NCBI GenBank assembly: GCA_964443075.1 | Contig: CAYUCB010000130.1 | Span: 1-17,511, forward strand | Length of the DNA stretch: 17,511 bases | Direction of reading: 5' to 3' | Origin: DSQQ01 sp964443075 | GTDB taxonomy: Bacteria > Chloroflexota > Anaerolineae > 4572-78 > J111 | Shown here: positions 1 to 6,447 of the stretch, piece by piece | Layout: each line of letters starts with the position of its first letter | How positions within the stretch are numbered: the stretch's first letter is position 1 | Translations under genes and position numbers: made by a program | Notes under the pieces: model-generated | The model's input: the letters and a program-made list of their open reading frames with translations, nothing else | What the model was told of the DNA's origin: nothing | The model's database searches: none

Positions 1-698
1 GGGGAGTCAGAGGGGGCGTTGAGGTTGAGCAGGCGCATTTCGCCCGGTTGGGGTGTGTCGGAGGGAGGGACGGCCAACGGGTCGCCAATGGCGTTCTCAG
101 CCACCAACGCCCAGGCTTCGGGTGAGAGGATGATGTCGCCGGGGCGGGCCAAATTGCCGGCCCGGCCGACCTGCACCAGCGGCGCGCCGGTAACTAAAAA
201 TTCCCAGCGGCCATAAACACCGCCCAGGTGCATGGTCAACACCTCACCCGCGCTCAGGGCCAGTTTAAGGGAAAGGTGAATATCCGGGGCCGCCGGGTAG
301 GCGTTAAGCTGGGCCTGCACCGCCAGACTGCACCGGGCGGCGGCGTGGGTGGCTTCGGCCAGCAGGGCAGGTTGAGGTTGACCGGCGGTATTCAGGGCCG
401 GCCAGAGGGCAATCAGGGCGTCGCCGGCAAATTTAACAATATCGCCGCCGTGGGCGGCAATTAAATCAATCAATTGCCCAAAGTAGGTATTAAGCGCCGC
501 GGTTAGTTCTTCGGCCCCGACCGGCCCTTTTTGAGCCAGATGCTCGGTCAGGGTGGTAAAGCCCGAGATATCGGCAAAGAGCACGGCGGAAGGGAAGGTT
601 TGGGTGGTGGGGGCAGTGATGGGGGTCGGGTGGGCGGCCAGGCGGCGGGTAATTAGAATCGGGGCGAAACTAGCCAGCGTTTCAATCAGATTTGACAC
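1..698 (-). CDS. Class III adenylate/guanylate cyclase domain protein, N-terminal part (runs off window)
   Basis: About 232 residues are visible; the rest lies beyond the left edge. The frame opens at a GTG (696-698), 12 nt after an in-frame TAA, with a weak purine-rich stretch (TTAAGG) before it. A class III nucleotidyl cyclase domain starts almost at once: LFADISGF carries the first metal-binding Asp and GGDIVKFAGDALIAL the second, followed by the LSAGEV and FLVTGAPLVQ segments. This family makes cAMP or cGMP from ATP or GTP. A cyclase domain at the extreme N terminus with no membrane segment is typical of large soluble proteins in which AAA-type ATPase and TPR regions follow, but that part is not visible. 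Specificity residues were not assigned. It is separated from the PHP gene by about 160 bp, so it may be a separate unit. Confidence 0.85.
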   Translation of the reverse strand, partial: MSNLIETLASFAPILITRRLAAHPTPITAPTTQTFPSAVLFADISGFTTLTEHLAQKGPVGAEELTAALNTYFGQLIDLIAAHGGDIVKFAGDALIALWPALNTAGQPQPALLAEATHAAARCSLAVQAQLNAYPAAPDIHLSLKLALSAGEVLTMHLGGVYGRWEFLVTGAPLVQVGRAGNLARPGDIILSPEAWALVAENAIGDPLAVPPSDTPQPGEMRLLNLNAPSDS

Positions 699-801
699 GA
701 TGGGTTGGCCTTAAGGCGTTAAAAGTTGGGTAGCTATAGCGTATCACAGATTTGAGAAAAGGGGTTATCCCCCATTTTTGCTATCATCCTCGAGCAAGAA
801 T

Positions 802-866
802 AGTTTAACCATAGAAGGGCATGAAGAAAAATTTTGAATTCCTTCACGTTCTTCATGGTTAAAACT
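802..866. repeat. Imperfect 25-bp inverted repeat at the 3' end of the PHP gene
   Basis: The left arm (802-826, beginning AGTTTAACCAT) pairs with the right arm (842-866, ending ATGGTTAAAACT) with a few mismatches and a 15-nt AT-rich loop. The right arm contains the PHP stop codon (859-861). It could act as a transcription terminator for the minus-strand PHP/DUF1294 unit, but no long T tract follows the stem on that strand, so processing or mRNA stabilisation is also possible. Confidence 0.5.
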
Positions 867-1695
867 CTGCTTGGATTGTGGCTGTAGGGGCAGACGCCTC
901 GGCTAACCACGCTTCGGGCGTAATGATGTCGGCGGGGGTAAAGCCCAACAGGGCCAGCGTGGGGCGCAGCCAATCCAGCCGGGCGATGATATGGCGGTGA
1001 TGGGCGTCGGAACCGAAATAAAATTTGGCTCCGGCGGCCCGGGTGGCTTGCAAGCCCCGCCCATAGCTTTGCCAAAAGGCTTCGCCCTGGTGTTGGGCCA
1101 TTAAATGAATGCCCATGCCAATTTCCAGGGCGGTGTGATGCTGCGCGGCGGTTTGGCCCAGTTCGGCAAAGTGGTCTTCTTTCCAGACGGCCAAAAATTC
1201 GGCCAGGGTAAAACCCCAGCGCCGGGGAGCGTCTTGCACATTTATCACCCAGGGATGGGCCAGGCCATGCACCAGCGGGTTTTGAGCCGCCCCTAACAAG
1301 GCTTGATGTTGATGAGCCACAAAAGCGGCGGCGTCGCCGGGGGGTGGTTTTTCCACCCAGCGCTGCTTAAAGTGGTGCGGGCCGGCCAGCACAAAATCAA
1401 GCTGGGCCGCTTCCAGGGGAGTCAGCTTGAGCGTTCCGGCGGTATCCAGGACACATAGCTCGGCTCCCACTAAAACGGTCATGCCCGCTGGAGTCTGCGA
1501 GACTACTTCCTGGCGCAGCTTTTGAAAAACAGCAAAACGGGTGGTCGGAAAATAATGGTTCGCCAGCCCCACCGTCCAGACTCCATTTTGGGCCGCCGTT
1601 TTGAGCATCGCCGGTAAGGTGGCCCGCCAATGGGCGTCGGGCGAGTGGGGCCGGGTATGCACATGCAGGTCGTGAAAGTGAAAATCACCCCCCAA
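859..1695 (-). CDS. PHP-domain metal-dependent phosphoesterase
   Basis: The 278-residue protein has PHP (polymerase and histidinol phosphatase) signatures in order: FHDLHVHT with H11 and H13 near the N terminus, GLANHYFP (H47), GAEL, GPHHF, LAHPW, and a C-terminal GSDAHH motif. These are the metal ligands of a trinuclear metallohydrolase, so it probably hydrolyses a phosphoester; the substrate cannot be told from sequence. It lacks signal peptide and membrane segments and is predicted cytoplasmic. The start is TTG at 1695. It is the only usable start that keeps the HxH motif, because in-frame ATG codons come too late and a stop lies about ten codons upstream. The gene overlaps the end of the DUF1294 gene by 11 bp and has no clear Shine-Dalgarno, which suggests translational coupling. 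Confidence 0.85.
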   Translation of the reverse strand: MGGDFHFHDLHVHTRPHSPDAHWRATLPAMLKTAAQNGVWTVGLANHYFPTTRFAVFQKLRQEVVSQTPAGMTVLVGAELCVLDTAGTLKLTPLEAAQLDFVLAGPHHFKQRWVEKPPPGDAAAFVAHQHQALLGAAQNPLVHGLAHPWVINVQDAPRRWGFTLAEFLAVWKEDHFAELGQTAAQHHTALEIGMGIHLMAQHQGEAFWQSYGRGLQATRAAGAKFYFGSDAHHRHIIARLDWLRPTLALLGFTPADIITPEAWLAEASAPTATIQAEF

Positions 1696-2095
1696 CTTGC
1701 GCCAGCCAAAACCAATAAAAAATCAGGATGGCGTAAATGACGGTGCTGATCACCAGCACCAGGGTAAATATCCCCTTCTGGGTTTTGTGGCGAAACGCGG
1801 CCCGTCCACCCCAACCGCCCAAAAAGCCACCCGCCAGGGCCAGGCCGTGCAGCACAATCTCCGGCACGCGCAGGCCGTTCCGCTTGGCCTGGGCTTTATC
1901 AAAACCGTACAAAATAAAGGTCACCAGGTTCACCGTTAACAGCCAAATCCAGAAAAGTGACCAGCCGGTGAACCAAAAGAGCAGCGCCCCCAGGATTAAA
2001 ACAGCCCCCAGGGCAATCAGGGCAAAGATTATTTTGGGTGAACGGTAGATGGAGCGGTTAGGGTTTTTAACAGGGTTGTTCATAGATTGATGCAC
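1685..2095 (-). CDS. DUF1294 family small membrane protein
   Basis: The 136-residue protein has a polar N terminus, two hydrophobic helices (about residues 22-45 and 47-64), then the DUF1294 core: YGFDKAQAKRNGLRVPE, LHGLALAGGFLGGW and FRHKTQKGIF, ending with another hydrophobic helix. The function of this family is unknown. Many relatives carry an N-terminal cold-shock domain, which is absent here. The longest start is GTG (2093-2095), only 3 nt after AGGAG; the in-frame ATG at 2081-2083 lies 15 nt after the same site, so the true start is uncertain by four residues. It is followed by, and overlaps, the PHP gene. Confidence 0.8.
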   Translation of the reverse strand: MHQSMNNPVKNPNRSIYRSPKIIFALIALGAVLILGALLFWFTGWSLFWIWLLTVNLVTFILYGFDKAQAKRNGLRVPEIVLHGLALAGGFLGGWGGRAAFRHKTQKGIFTLVLVISTVIYAILIFYWFWLAQVGG

Positions 2096-2110
2096 TTTCT
2101 CCTAAAAAAT

Positions 2111-2150
2111 AGACCGCAGACGGCAGACGGCAGACTGCCGACCGCCGAAT
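2111..2150. repeat. Intergenic GC-rich repeat, copy A
   Basis: A run built from GACGGCAGAC-like units ends in GACCGCCGAAT. A related shorter stretch occurs at 2636-2661, on the other side of the small Trypco1-like gene, also ending in GACCGCCGAAT. This is non-coding sequence of unknown role, probably a dispersed repeat. Confidence 0.5.
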
Positions 2151-2155
2151 GTTAA

Positions 2156-2184
2156 GGAGTGAAAAACTATAGTTTTTCAACTCC
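2156..2184. terminator. AT-rich hairpin, probable terminator
   Basis: GGAGTGAAAAAC and GTTTTTCAACTCC form a nearly perfect stem (one bulge) around a tetranucleotide loop (TATA). It lies about 70 bp after the stop of the 2257-2613 gene in its direction of transcription. The T run is inside the stem, so it may terminate transcription arriving from either side, though weakly. The remaining bases to 2256 show nothing recognisable. Confidence 0.5.
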
Positions 2185-2256
2185 TTTAGTGGTACGCTCA
2201 CACTCTCGGACACGCCTTCAAACAGCCGGAATTACGACTAACATGGTCATGTTGCA

Positions 2257-2613
2257 TCACTTTGTTTTAGGTTGATTTGGGATCTCATCCGGGGATTGAT
2301 TGACCCATTTCAACCTGACGGTATAGCTGGCTTGAGCGCCTACTTTGCCAATGGCAAAGTTGCCGGCTTCACCGGTGGCGATCAAGCCAAAGGTAACTTC
2401 CACCTCGTCAGCTTTGAGGTCTTCAAATTGACGGCGCAAAATGACGGCGGATTTTTTAACGGCGGTAAAGGCGTCTTCAAATTTCTGGCCGGCTTTGGCA
2501 ATGATCTGGCCGGTGGCATCGCGGCTAACTTTGCCCGGGCCGTTAGAAATAACCTCGCTTTCAACTAAAATGAACGTATCGTCATCTAACTGATATTGGA
2601 TGTAGCTGCTCAT
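2257..2613 (-). CDS. Trypco1-like (CU044_2847 family) small protein
   Basis: The 118-residue protein begins with a beta-rich segment (YIQYQLDDDTFILVE), has a central region around FEDAFTAVKKSAVILRRQF, and ends with VEVTFGLIATGEAGNFAIG and GAQASYTVRLKW. That layout, with a terminal strand pattern of F(G)-x-GEAG..AIGKVG..A.Y.V.L.W, is what I know from the trypsin-co-occurring domain 1 (Trypco1, CU044_2847) family. Members are typically encoded next to peptidases in putative conflict and signalling loci; the molecular function is not known. It starts with ATG (2611-2613) preceded by AAGGA at good spacing. Its neighbour upstream is the CHAT protease gene, from which a strong hairpin separates it, so it may be transcribed by read-through or from its own unseen promoter. 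It could be a protease partner or substrate, which is inference. Confidence 0.7.
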   Translation of the reverse strand: MSSYIQYQLDDDTFILVESEVISNGPGKVSRDATGQIIAKAGQKFEDAFTAVKKSAVILRRQFEDLKADEVEVTFGLIATGEAGNFAIGKVGAQASYTVRLKWVNQSPDEIPNQPKTK

Positions 2614-2635
2614 GAGATTAGGTTCCTTTGTGAAT

Positions 2636-2661
2636 AGACCGCCGACGGAAGACCGCCGAAT
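2636..2661. repeat. Intergenic GC-rich repeat, copy B
   Basis: The stretch AGACCGCCGACGG, an AA, then GACCGCCGAAT resembles copy A at 2111-2150. The two copies bracket the small Trypco1-like gene and each is followed on the plus strand by a hairpin. Significance is unknown. Confidence 0.45.
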
Positions 2662-2703
2662 AAAGATAAGGCTACCTTGCTACTATTTTAGAAAATAGCT
2701 TTG

Positions 2704-2736
2704 CCGGAGTCCAAAAGCTATGCTTTTGGACTCCGG
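2704..2736 (-). terminator. Perfect 15-bp hairpin after the CHAT gene
   Basis: CCGGAGTCCAAAAGC (2704-2718) is exactly complementary to GCTTTTGGACTCCGG (2722-2736) with a 3-nt loop. It lies 14 bp after the CHAT stop codon in the direction of transcription. On the minus strand an AT-rich tract (CAAAGCTATTTTCTAAAATAG) follows rather than a clean U run. Probable terminator or attenuator between the CHAT and Trypco1-like genes. Confidence 0.7.
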
Positions 2737-2749
2737 TTATTTATAGCCG

Positions 2750-3616
2750 TTAAACCTGATGAATTAAAATGGGCGAGAGCCAGGCCGGGTCACTGCGGTC
2801 AAAGGCGGCCAGGTCGCGCCGGGCCTGGAGCAGGGCCAGACTGACATCGGCGTGCTCAAAGAGCGACCGGTAAAAGGCCAAGGCCAGGCGGCGGGCTTCG
2901 TCATCATGCACCGCCCAGCGAAACCCCAAAACAGAAGGGATCCCGGCGTAAACCAGGGCGTCGGCCAGACCCAGATAATCGTTATCTAAGAGGGCGGATG
3001 TATCGGCGGTCATGCTGCCATAACAACTGCTCAAATAAACCAGTCGGGCTGCCGAATCTTCTAACCATATTTTAAGGGTGTTGGCGCTCACCTCTTTTTT
3101 CTCGCCGGCTTCGGTCCAAAAGTAAAGGGGGCTTTGGCCCGGTTGACCGGTCACAAAATTACCGTGCCCGGCATAGTGGATGATATCGTAGTCCGGTTTA
3201 CGCAATTCGGCTTCAACGCGCTCAAAGGTGGCCTGTGAGGTGGTTAAGGCGGTCACTTTAACCGGAATCGTTTTTTGCCGTTGAAAAAATGTTTTCAACT
3301 CGGTGATTTCTTTATCTACGGCCTCAAGGCCACCAGTGTTGGAGGCAATTAACAAGACTCGCAATTGGGGGATACTGGTTAAGAGCGAGGGCGACAGGGC
3401 GGCCCGATGGGGGGTTATCCCGGTGATAAAACGGGTGACCGGATGCCGCAAGACCAAAAATTCCGACTCGAGTTCCATAAAGATAAATTCCAAAGGTAGT
3501 TTCAGCCACCCTCGCGGAGTTTCAAAGATAATCGCCAGCGAGTTAGGGGGACGGTTAGAAAGGGCAGCGCGGTAGGTGTGATGAATTTCAGGGTGATTAA
3601 AAAAATCTTGTCCCAT
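2750..3616 (-). CDS. CHAT-domain (caspase-like) protease, probably the C-terminal half of a receiver-CHAT protein
   Basis: The 288-residue product is a CHAT domain, a clan CD cysteine peptidase of the caspase/separase type. The catalytic dyad is visible: IIHYAGHG (His151) and VYLSSCYGS (Cys198). The segments GWLKLPLEFIFM and LRVLLIASN, and a C-terminal ALAFYRSLF...SLALLQARRDLA helix pair also fit. The ATG at 3616 has only a weak GGAAAA behind it and leaves the CHAT fold short at its N terminus. The missing piece, a G-x-x-LW-x-x-(I/L)F element, is encoded just upstream in the receiver frame (GKQLWDKIF). The two frames overlap by 115 bp and join by a -1 shift at 3598-3604, giving about 500 residues. 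Partner substrate is unknown; the Trypco1-like product is encoded next downstream. CHAT proteases often act in programmed death or conflict systems. The identity of the domain is sure; the native start is not. Confidence 0.88.
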   Translation of the reverse strand: MGQDFFNHPEIHHTYRAALSNRPPNSLAIIFETPRGWLKLPLEFIFMELESEFLVLRHPVTRFITGITPHRAALSPSLLTSIPQLRVLLIASNTGGLEAVDKEITELKTFFQRQKTIPVKVTALTTSQATFERVEAELRKPDYDIIHYAGHGNFVTGQPGQSPLYFWTEAGEKKEVSANTLKIWLEDSAARLVYLSSCYGSMTADTSALLDNDYLGLADALVYAGIPSVLGFRWAVHDDEARRLALAFYRSLFEHADVSLALLQARRDLAAFDRSDPAWLSPILIHQV

Positions 3617-4251
3617 AGTTGTTTTCCGGTATTCTTTATTAGAACATGGCGATCCATATCAGTACTATGGCGAGCCAATTGATCAGCCAAATGTACATAT
3701 TCATGCTCTTCATCTTGCTTTACCTGAACAGCACCGTTAGTTCGTTCCCCCCGTACATATTGGCCGTGCGCTCGAACGGCGCTATATTGCCCAAGTTCTA
3801 ATGATAAATAGAACTGCGTGGTTTCAATGACGGAACGGAGTTGAAAATTCTGAAATGACTCCGATGACGTTTGGCTATATTCAATCACCGTTTTCAAAAT
3901 ATCGGTCGCCATATCAGGCGTTTTTTCAATAAAATCTACAGTGGTACCAAGATAGCGAACTGCTCGTACGACTTGAGTTGGCCGAACTTTAAAGCCAGTT
4001 GCCATGATAATACGAGTGTGAGGACTTAACCGCTGTAAGGCCAGAGCCAGGGTGAGACCGCTTTGATCATTGTCATCGTCACCGTGCAGCCTGATATCAA
4101 GCACTGCAAAATCAAATCTTTCTTGGGTGATGGCGATAATCGCTTCCGCCTCATTCGAAGCCGATTGCGCGGCGTGGCCGGCGTCGCTTAACAGGCCGCT
4201 GATGGTGGCTCTGACATCGGGCATGTTGTCAACTACCAAAATTCGAGACAT
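3502..4251 (-). CDS. Response-regulator receiver domain protein, frame-interrupted before CHAT
   Basis: Residues 1 to about 125 are a receiver domain: VVDN (Asp8, but Asn9 where an acidic residue is usual), phosphoacceptor Asp52 in AVLDIRL, Thr85 in MATGF and Lys110 in FIEKT. A helical linker follows (about 126-205), then GKQLWDKIF, which looks like the start of a CHAT domain. From about residue 217 to the stop (249) the sequence is merely the CHAT coding region read out of frame and is unlikely to be native. The zero frame carries ATT TTT TTA at 3598-3606, a T TTT TTA slippery heptamer; a -1 shift there, or one extra T, gives a receiver-CHAT fusion. ATG at 4251 lies 3 bp after the stop of the upstream gene, with GAGGAA inside that gene as ribosome site. 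It is a paralogue of the receivers at 4255-5871 and 5880-6302. Confidence 0.8.
   Translation of the reverse strand: MSRILVVDNMPDVRATISGLLSDAGHAAQSASNEAEAIIAITQERFDFAVLDIRLHGDDDNDQSGLTLALALQRLSPHTRIIMATGFKVRPTQVVRAVRYLGTTVDFIEKTPDMATDILKTVIEYSQTSSESFQNFQLRSVIETTQFYLSLELGQYSAVRAHGQYVRGERTNGAVQVKQDEEHEYVHLADQLARHSTDMDRHVLIKNTGKQLWDKIFLITLKFITPTALPFLTVPLTRWRLSLKLREGG
3598..3604 (-). other. T TTT TTA slippery heptamer / frame junction in receiver-CHAT
   Basis: Read on the minus strand, the receiver frame is AAG ATT TTT TTA ATC; the heptamer T TTT TTA lies in the phase required for tandem -1 slippage, and the codons after slippage (AAT CAC CCT GAA) are the CHAT frame. The same join would result if one T were missing from an original run of eight. 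No obvious stimulatory stem-loop was seen in the next 60 nt. Confidence 0.55.
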
Positions 4252-4254
4252 AGT

Positions 4255-5871
4255 TTATTCCTCACCAAGTTTGTCTAAATGTTCGGCCAGAACCGCCGCC
4301 ATGATTAAAGCATGGTCGCGTTGTTCGGCCGGCAGGCCCATCATGGTAATCAATCTCAAGGCATTACATAATAAGCCCAATTGATACTCTGTGGCTGTGG
4401 CCTGGGGATATCGTTCCAGGGCCAATTGGCGCACCCCAAGAACGGCGTGGTGAACCCGGCTGATAGTTTCATCGCTCCAACCGGCAGCCGGCAAAATCGG
4501 TTGAAAGAAATCCGGGGCCCCGTCTAATTCATTAGCCCAACCATAGAGGTAGGGCCAATCATGACTTTTTACCAGTGATAACCGTAGAAAGGCTTCAAAC
4601 GAAACATAATCCTGTAGCACCGGCCCTTGACCAGTATCGGCAAAATCAATCAACCAGGTTTGGTGCTGGTGGTCTACCAGCACGTTGTAACCGTGTAAAT
4701 CACCATGAATCAGGCCCAGACGCAAGGGGGCGATAAAGGTTCGGGTTTCAAGAAATCTGACCGGGTTTAATAGTTTGAATTGATGGTTTAGGCATAGCCA
4801 CGCCGGGTTATGGCTGTCCATTGTAAAAGGGTGCCGACCTCCCATTGTTTTTTCTAAACAACTCGCCAGATTCTCAAGCCGTAATTTGATATGGGTCAGA
4901 TAGTTTTCTTTTAAGTCACTCTCGATAATCTGAGTTTTTGCCTCCTGTTGCCAGGGGAAATAGGTTTCTAAAAATAAGTTACGCAACACCTGTTGCATAG
5001 TGGCGGTATCTGTTTTTTCGGCAAAAAATGAGGTAAAATCTATCGCCGTTGCCGTCTCTAACCCTATCAAAGTATAAACCATGCCGGAAAGATAACGGGT
5101 GTGAGCCACACTTAACACTGCCGGTAGGCGATCAGCCCCAATACGTTCTCGGATAACTTGATGCTGGTTTATCTCGGTTTCTATCAGACGATGACCGCCA
5201 ATTTTAACAATGCGCGTTTGACCTCTTGCCCTATCCTGAAACCAGGGGATGACTTCAAATACTGCCGCTTTACTAAACCCTTGACGGATGGTATGGATTT
5301 CTATTTGCTCCCGGCCATAAAATAGCTTGCGCAACAGTTCTTCAAGTTCATCCACCCACGCTTCAGGGGGACGTTTTGGCTCCAGAAAGCGGTGGATTTG
5401 CCGGGTTAACCGGAGCAATGACAGGTCTGAATTTTTAATTTTTAATTGAAGGTCAATGTTGAGATACTCGTCAATGGCCTGCCGAATCACTTCTGGTAGT
5501 TCGTTGGCTTCGACTTTTTCCATAAAATCAAAAGCTAACGCTGCGCCATCGCGGCCGGGACGCAAAGCCAACTGTACCATTTTATGGTTGGCGTAACCGG
5601 TCAGAATAATAATCGCCATCGTGGGGTCAATCGCTTTGAGGTCGCGCATTAATTCCAACCCCTCTTGGTTGTCGGGGTCGGTTTCATCCAGACGCACATC
5701 CAGCGCGGCCACATGAAAACGCCCGGCAACCATCAGAGCCAGAGCTTCAGCTCGATTGGCTGCCGAGCGCACGTCGTAGCCGGCATCGGTGAGCAGGCCG
5801 GTCAGGGTAGTTCGCCAGTCGGATAGATCATCAACAACTAGCACGCGGCCTTTAAACATCATCAGACTCAA
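4255..5871 (-). CDS. Receiver domain fused to APH/choline-kinase-like phosphotransferase
   Basis: The 538-residue protein starts with a receiver domain (about 8-135): Asp14-Asp15, phosphoacceptor Asp58 in AALDVRL, Thr91 in ILTGY and Lys119 in FMEK. A helical stretch follows (about 136-185), then an aminoglycoside-phosphotransferase-like kinase fold: N-lobe lysine in RIVKIGG (Lys223), catalytic loop LIHGDLHGYN (Asp391, Asn396) and metal-binding IDFAD (Asp409). It should be a cytoplasmic kinase switched by phosphorylation of its receiver; its substrate (small molecule or protein) is unknown. The longest start is TTG at 5871 without a Shine-Dalgarno; ATG at 5862 or 5859 removes only three or four residues before the first strand and is as likely. 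It lies 8 bp after the stand-alone receiver gene and 3 bp before the receiver-CHAT gene, so the three are probably co-transcribed. Confidence 0.85.
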   Translation of the reverse strand: MSLMMFKGRVLVVDDLSDWRTTLTGLLTDAGYDVRSAANRAEALALMVAGRFHVAALDVRLDETDPDNQEGLELMRDLKAIDPTMAIIILTGYANHKMVQLALRPGRDGAALAFDFMEKVEANELPEVIRQAIDEYLNIDLQLKIKNSDLSLLRLTRQIHRFLEPKRPPEAWVDELEELLRKLFYGREQIEIHTIRQGFSKAAVFEVIPWFQDRARGQTRIVKIGGHRLIETEINQHQVIRERIGADRLPAVLSVAHTRYLSGMVYTLIGLETATAIDFTSFFAEKTDTATMQQVLRNLFLETYFPWQQEAKTQIIESDLKENYLTHIKLRLENLASCLEKTMGGRHPFTMDSHNPAWLCLNHQFKLLNPVRFLETRTFIAPLRLGLIHGDLHGYNVLVDHQHQTWLIDFADTGQGPVLQDYVSFEAFLRLSLVKSHDWPYLYGWANELDGAPDFFQPILPAAGWSDETISRVHHAVLGVRQLALERYPQATATEYQLGLLCNALRLITMMGLPAEQRDHALIMAAVLAEHLDKLGEE

Positions 5872-5879
5872 AAAGGAGG

Positions 5880-6302
5880 TTAAGGCTTATTTAGGAGGGG
5901 TTGAGACAGCACCCGTTGAACGGTAGCAATAATATGATTGGTTTCGGTTTTATTGATAAAATCGGCTGCCAAACTTTGCCCGGAACGATCGGGGCGCAGC
6001 GCCCGTTCTTGGGTTTGTTTATTCCCATAACCGGTCAACATAATAATTTTAACCTGCGGCCAGCCCCGGCGAATTTCAGCGGCTAAATCTAACCCCTCGA
6101 TATTATCCTCGTTGGTTTCATCCAGACGCATGTCCAATATAGCCAGGTCAAACGATTTAGCCTCTAGCAATTCAAGCGCGGCTTGTTTTGACTCGGCCAC
6201 ATCTACCTGGTGGTAACCAGCATCGGTTAACAACCCTTTGATGGTTTTTCGCCAATCGGGCAGGTCATCTACCACTAAAATTCGATATGCGTTTTCAGGC
6301 AT
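5880..6302 (-). CDS. Stand-alone response-regulator receiver
   Basis: The 140-residue protein is a single receiver domain with no output domain. Key residues are Asp12-Asp13, phosphoacceptor Asp57 in AILDMRL, Thr90 in MLTGY and Lys118 in FINKT. A short acidic insertion after the phosphoacceptor (DETNEDNIEG) is shared with the receiver of the next gene (DETDPDNQEG), as is the ALRPxRxG segment before the conserved lysine, so these are tandem paralogues. It may serve as a phosphate sink or phosphorelay intermediate, or regulate by binding a partner. ATG at 6302 has a strong GGAGGAG ribosome site 7 nt upstream. It lies 145 bp after the histidine kinase gene, its likely phosphodonor. Confidence 0.9.
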   Translation of the reverse strand: MPENAYRILVVDDLPDWRKTIKGLLTDAGYHQVDVAESKQAALELLEAKSFDLAILDMRLDETNEDNIEGLDLAAEIRRGWPQVKIIMLTGYGNKQTQERALRPDRSGQSLAADFINKTETNHIIATVQRVLSQPLLNKP

Positions 6303-6447
6303 AAGGCAACTCCTCCAGGCTCTGGTTGGTAAAATAAACCTGGGGCAGCGTTAGCATCCATTTAATTCCGGCTGCTGCTCTGATTGGAGAGGCAAAACTT
6401 CATTGATTTGTTTTAAACCATCACCAACATATTCATAAACCCCTCCT

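Noticed and set aside
228..464. Plus-strand frame inside the cyclase gene
   Set aside because: The minus strand encodes the two metal-binding motifs of a class III cyclase; the plus frame is low-information Gly/Arg-rich sequence.
3502..3597. C-terminal 30-odd residues of the receiver frame after the T run
   Set aside because: They are the CHAT coding region read in the wrong frame; the conserved CHAT sequence in the other frame shows which is selected.
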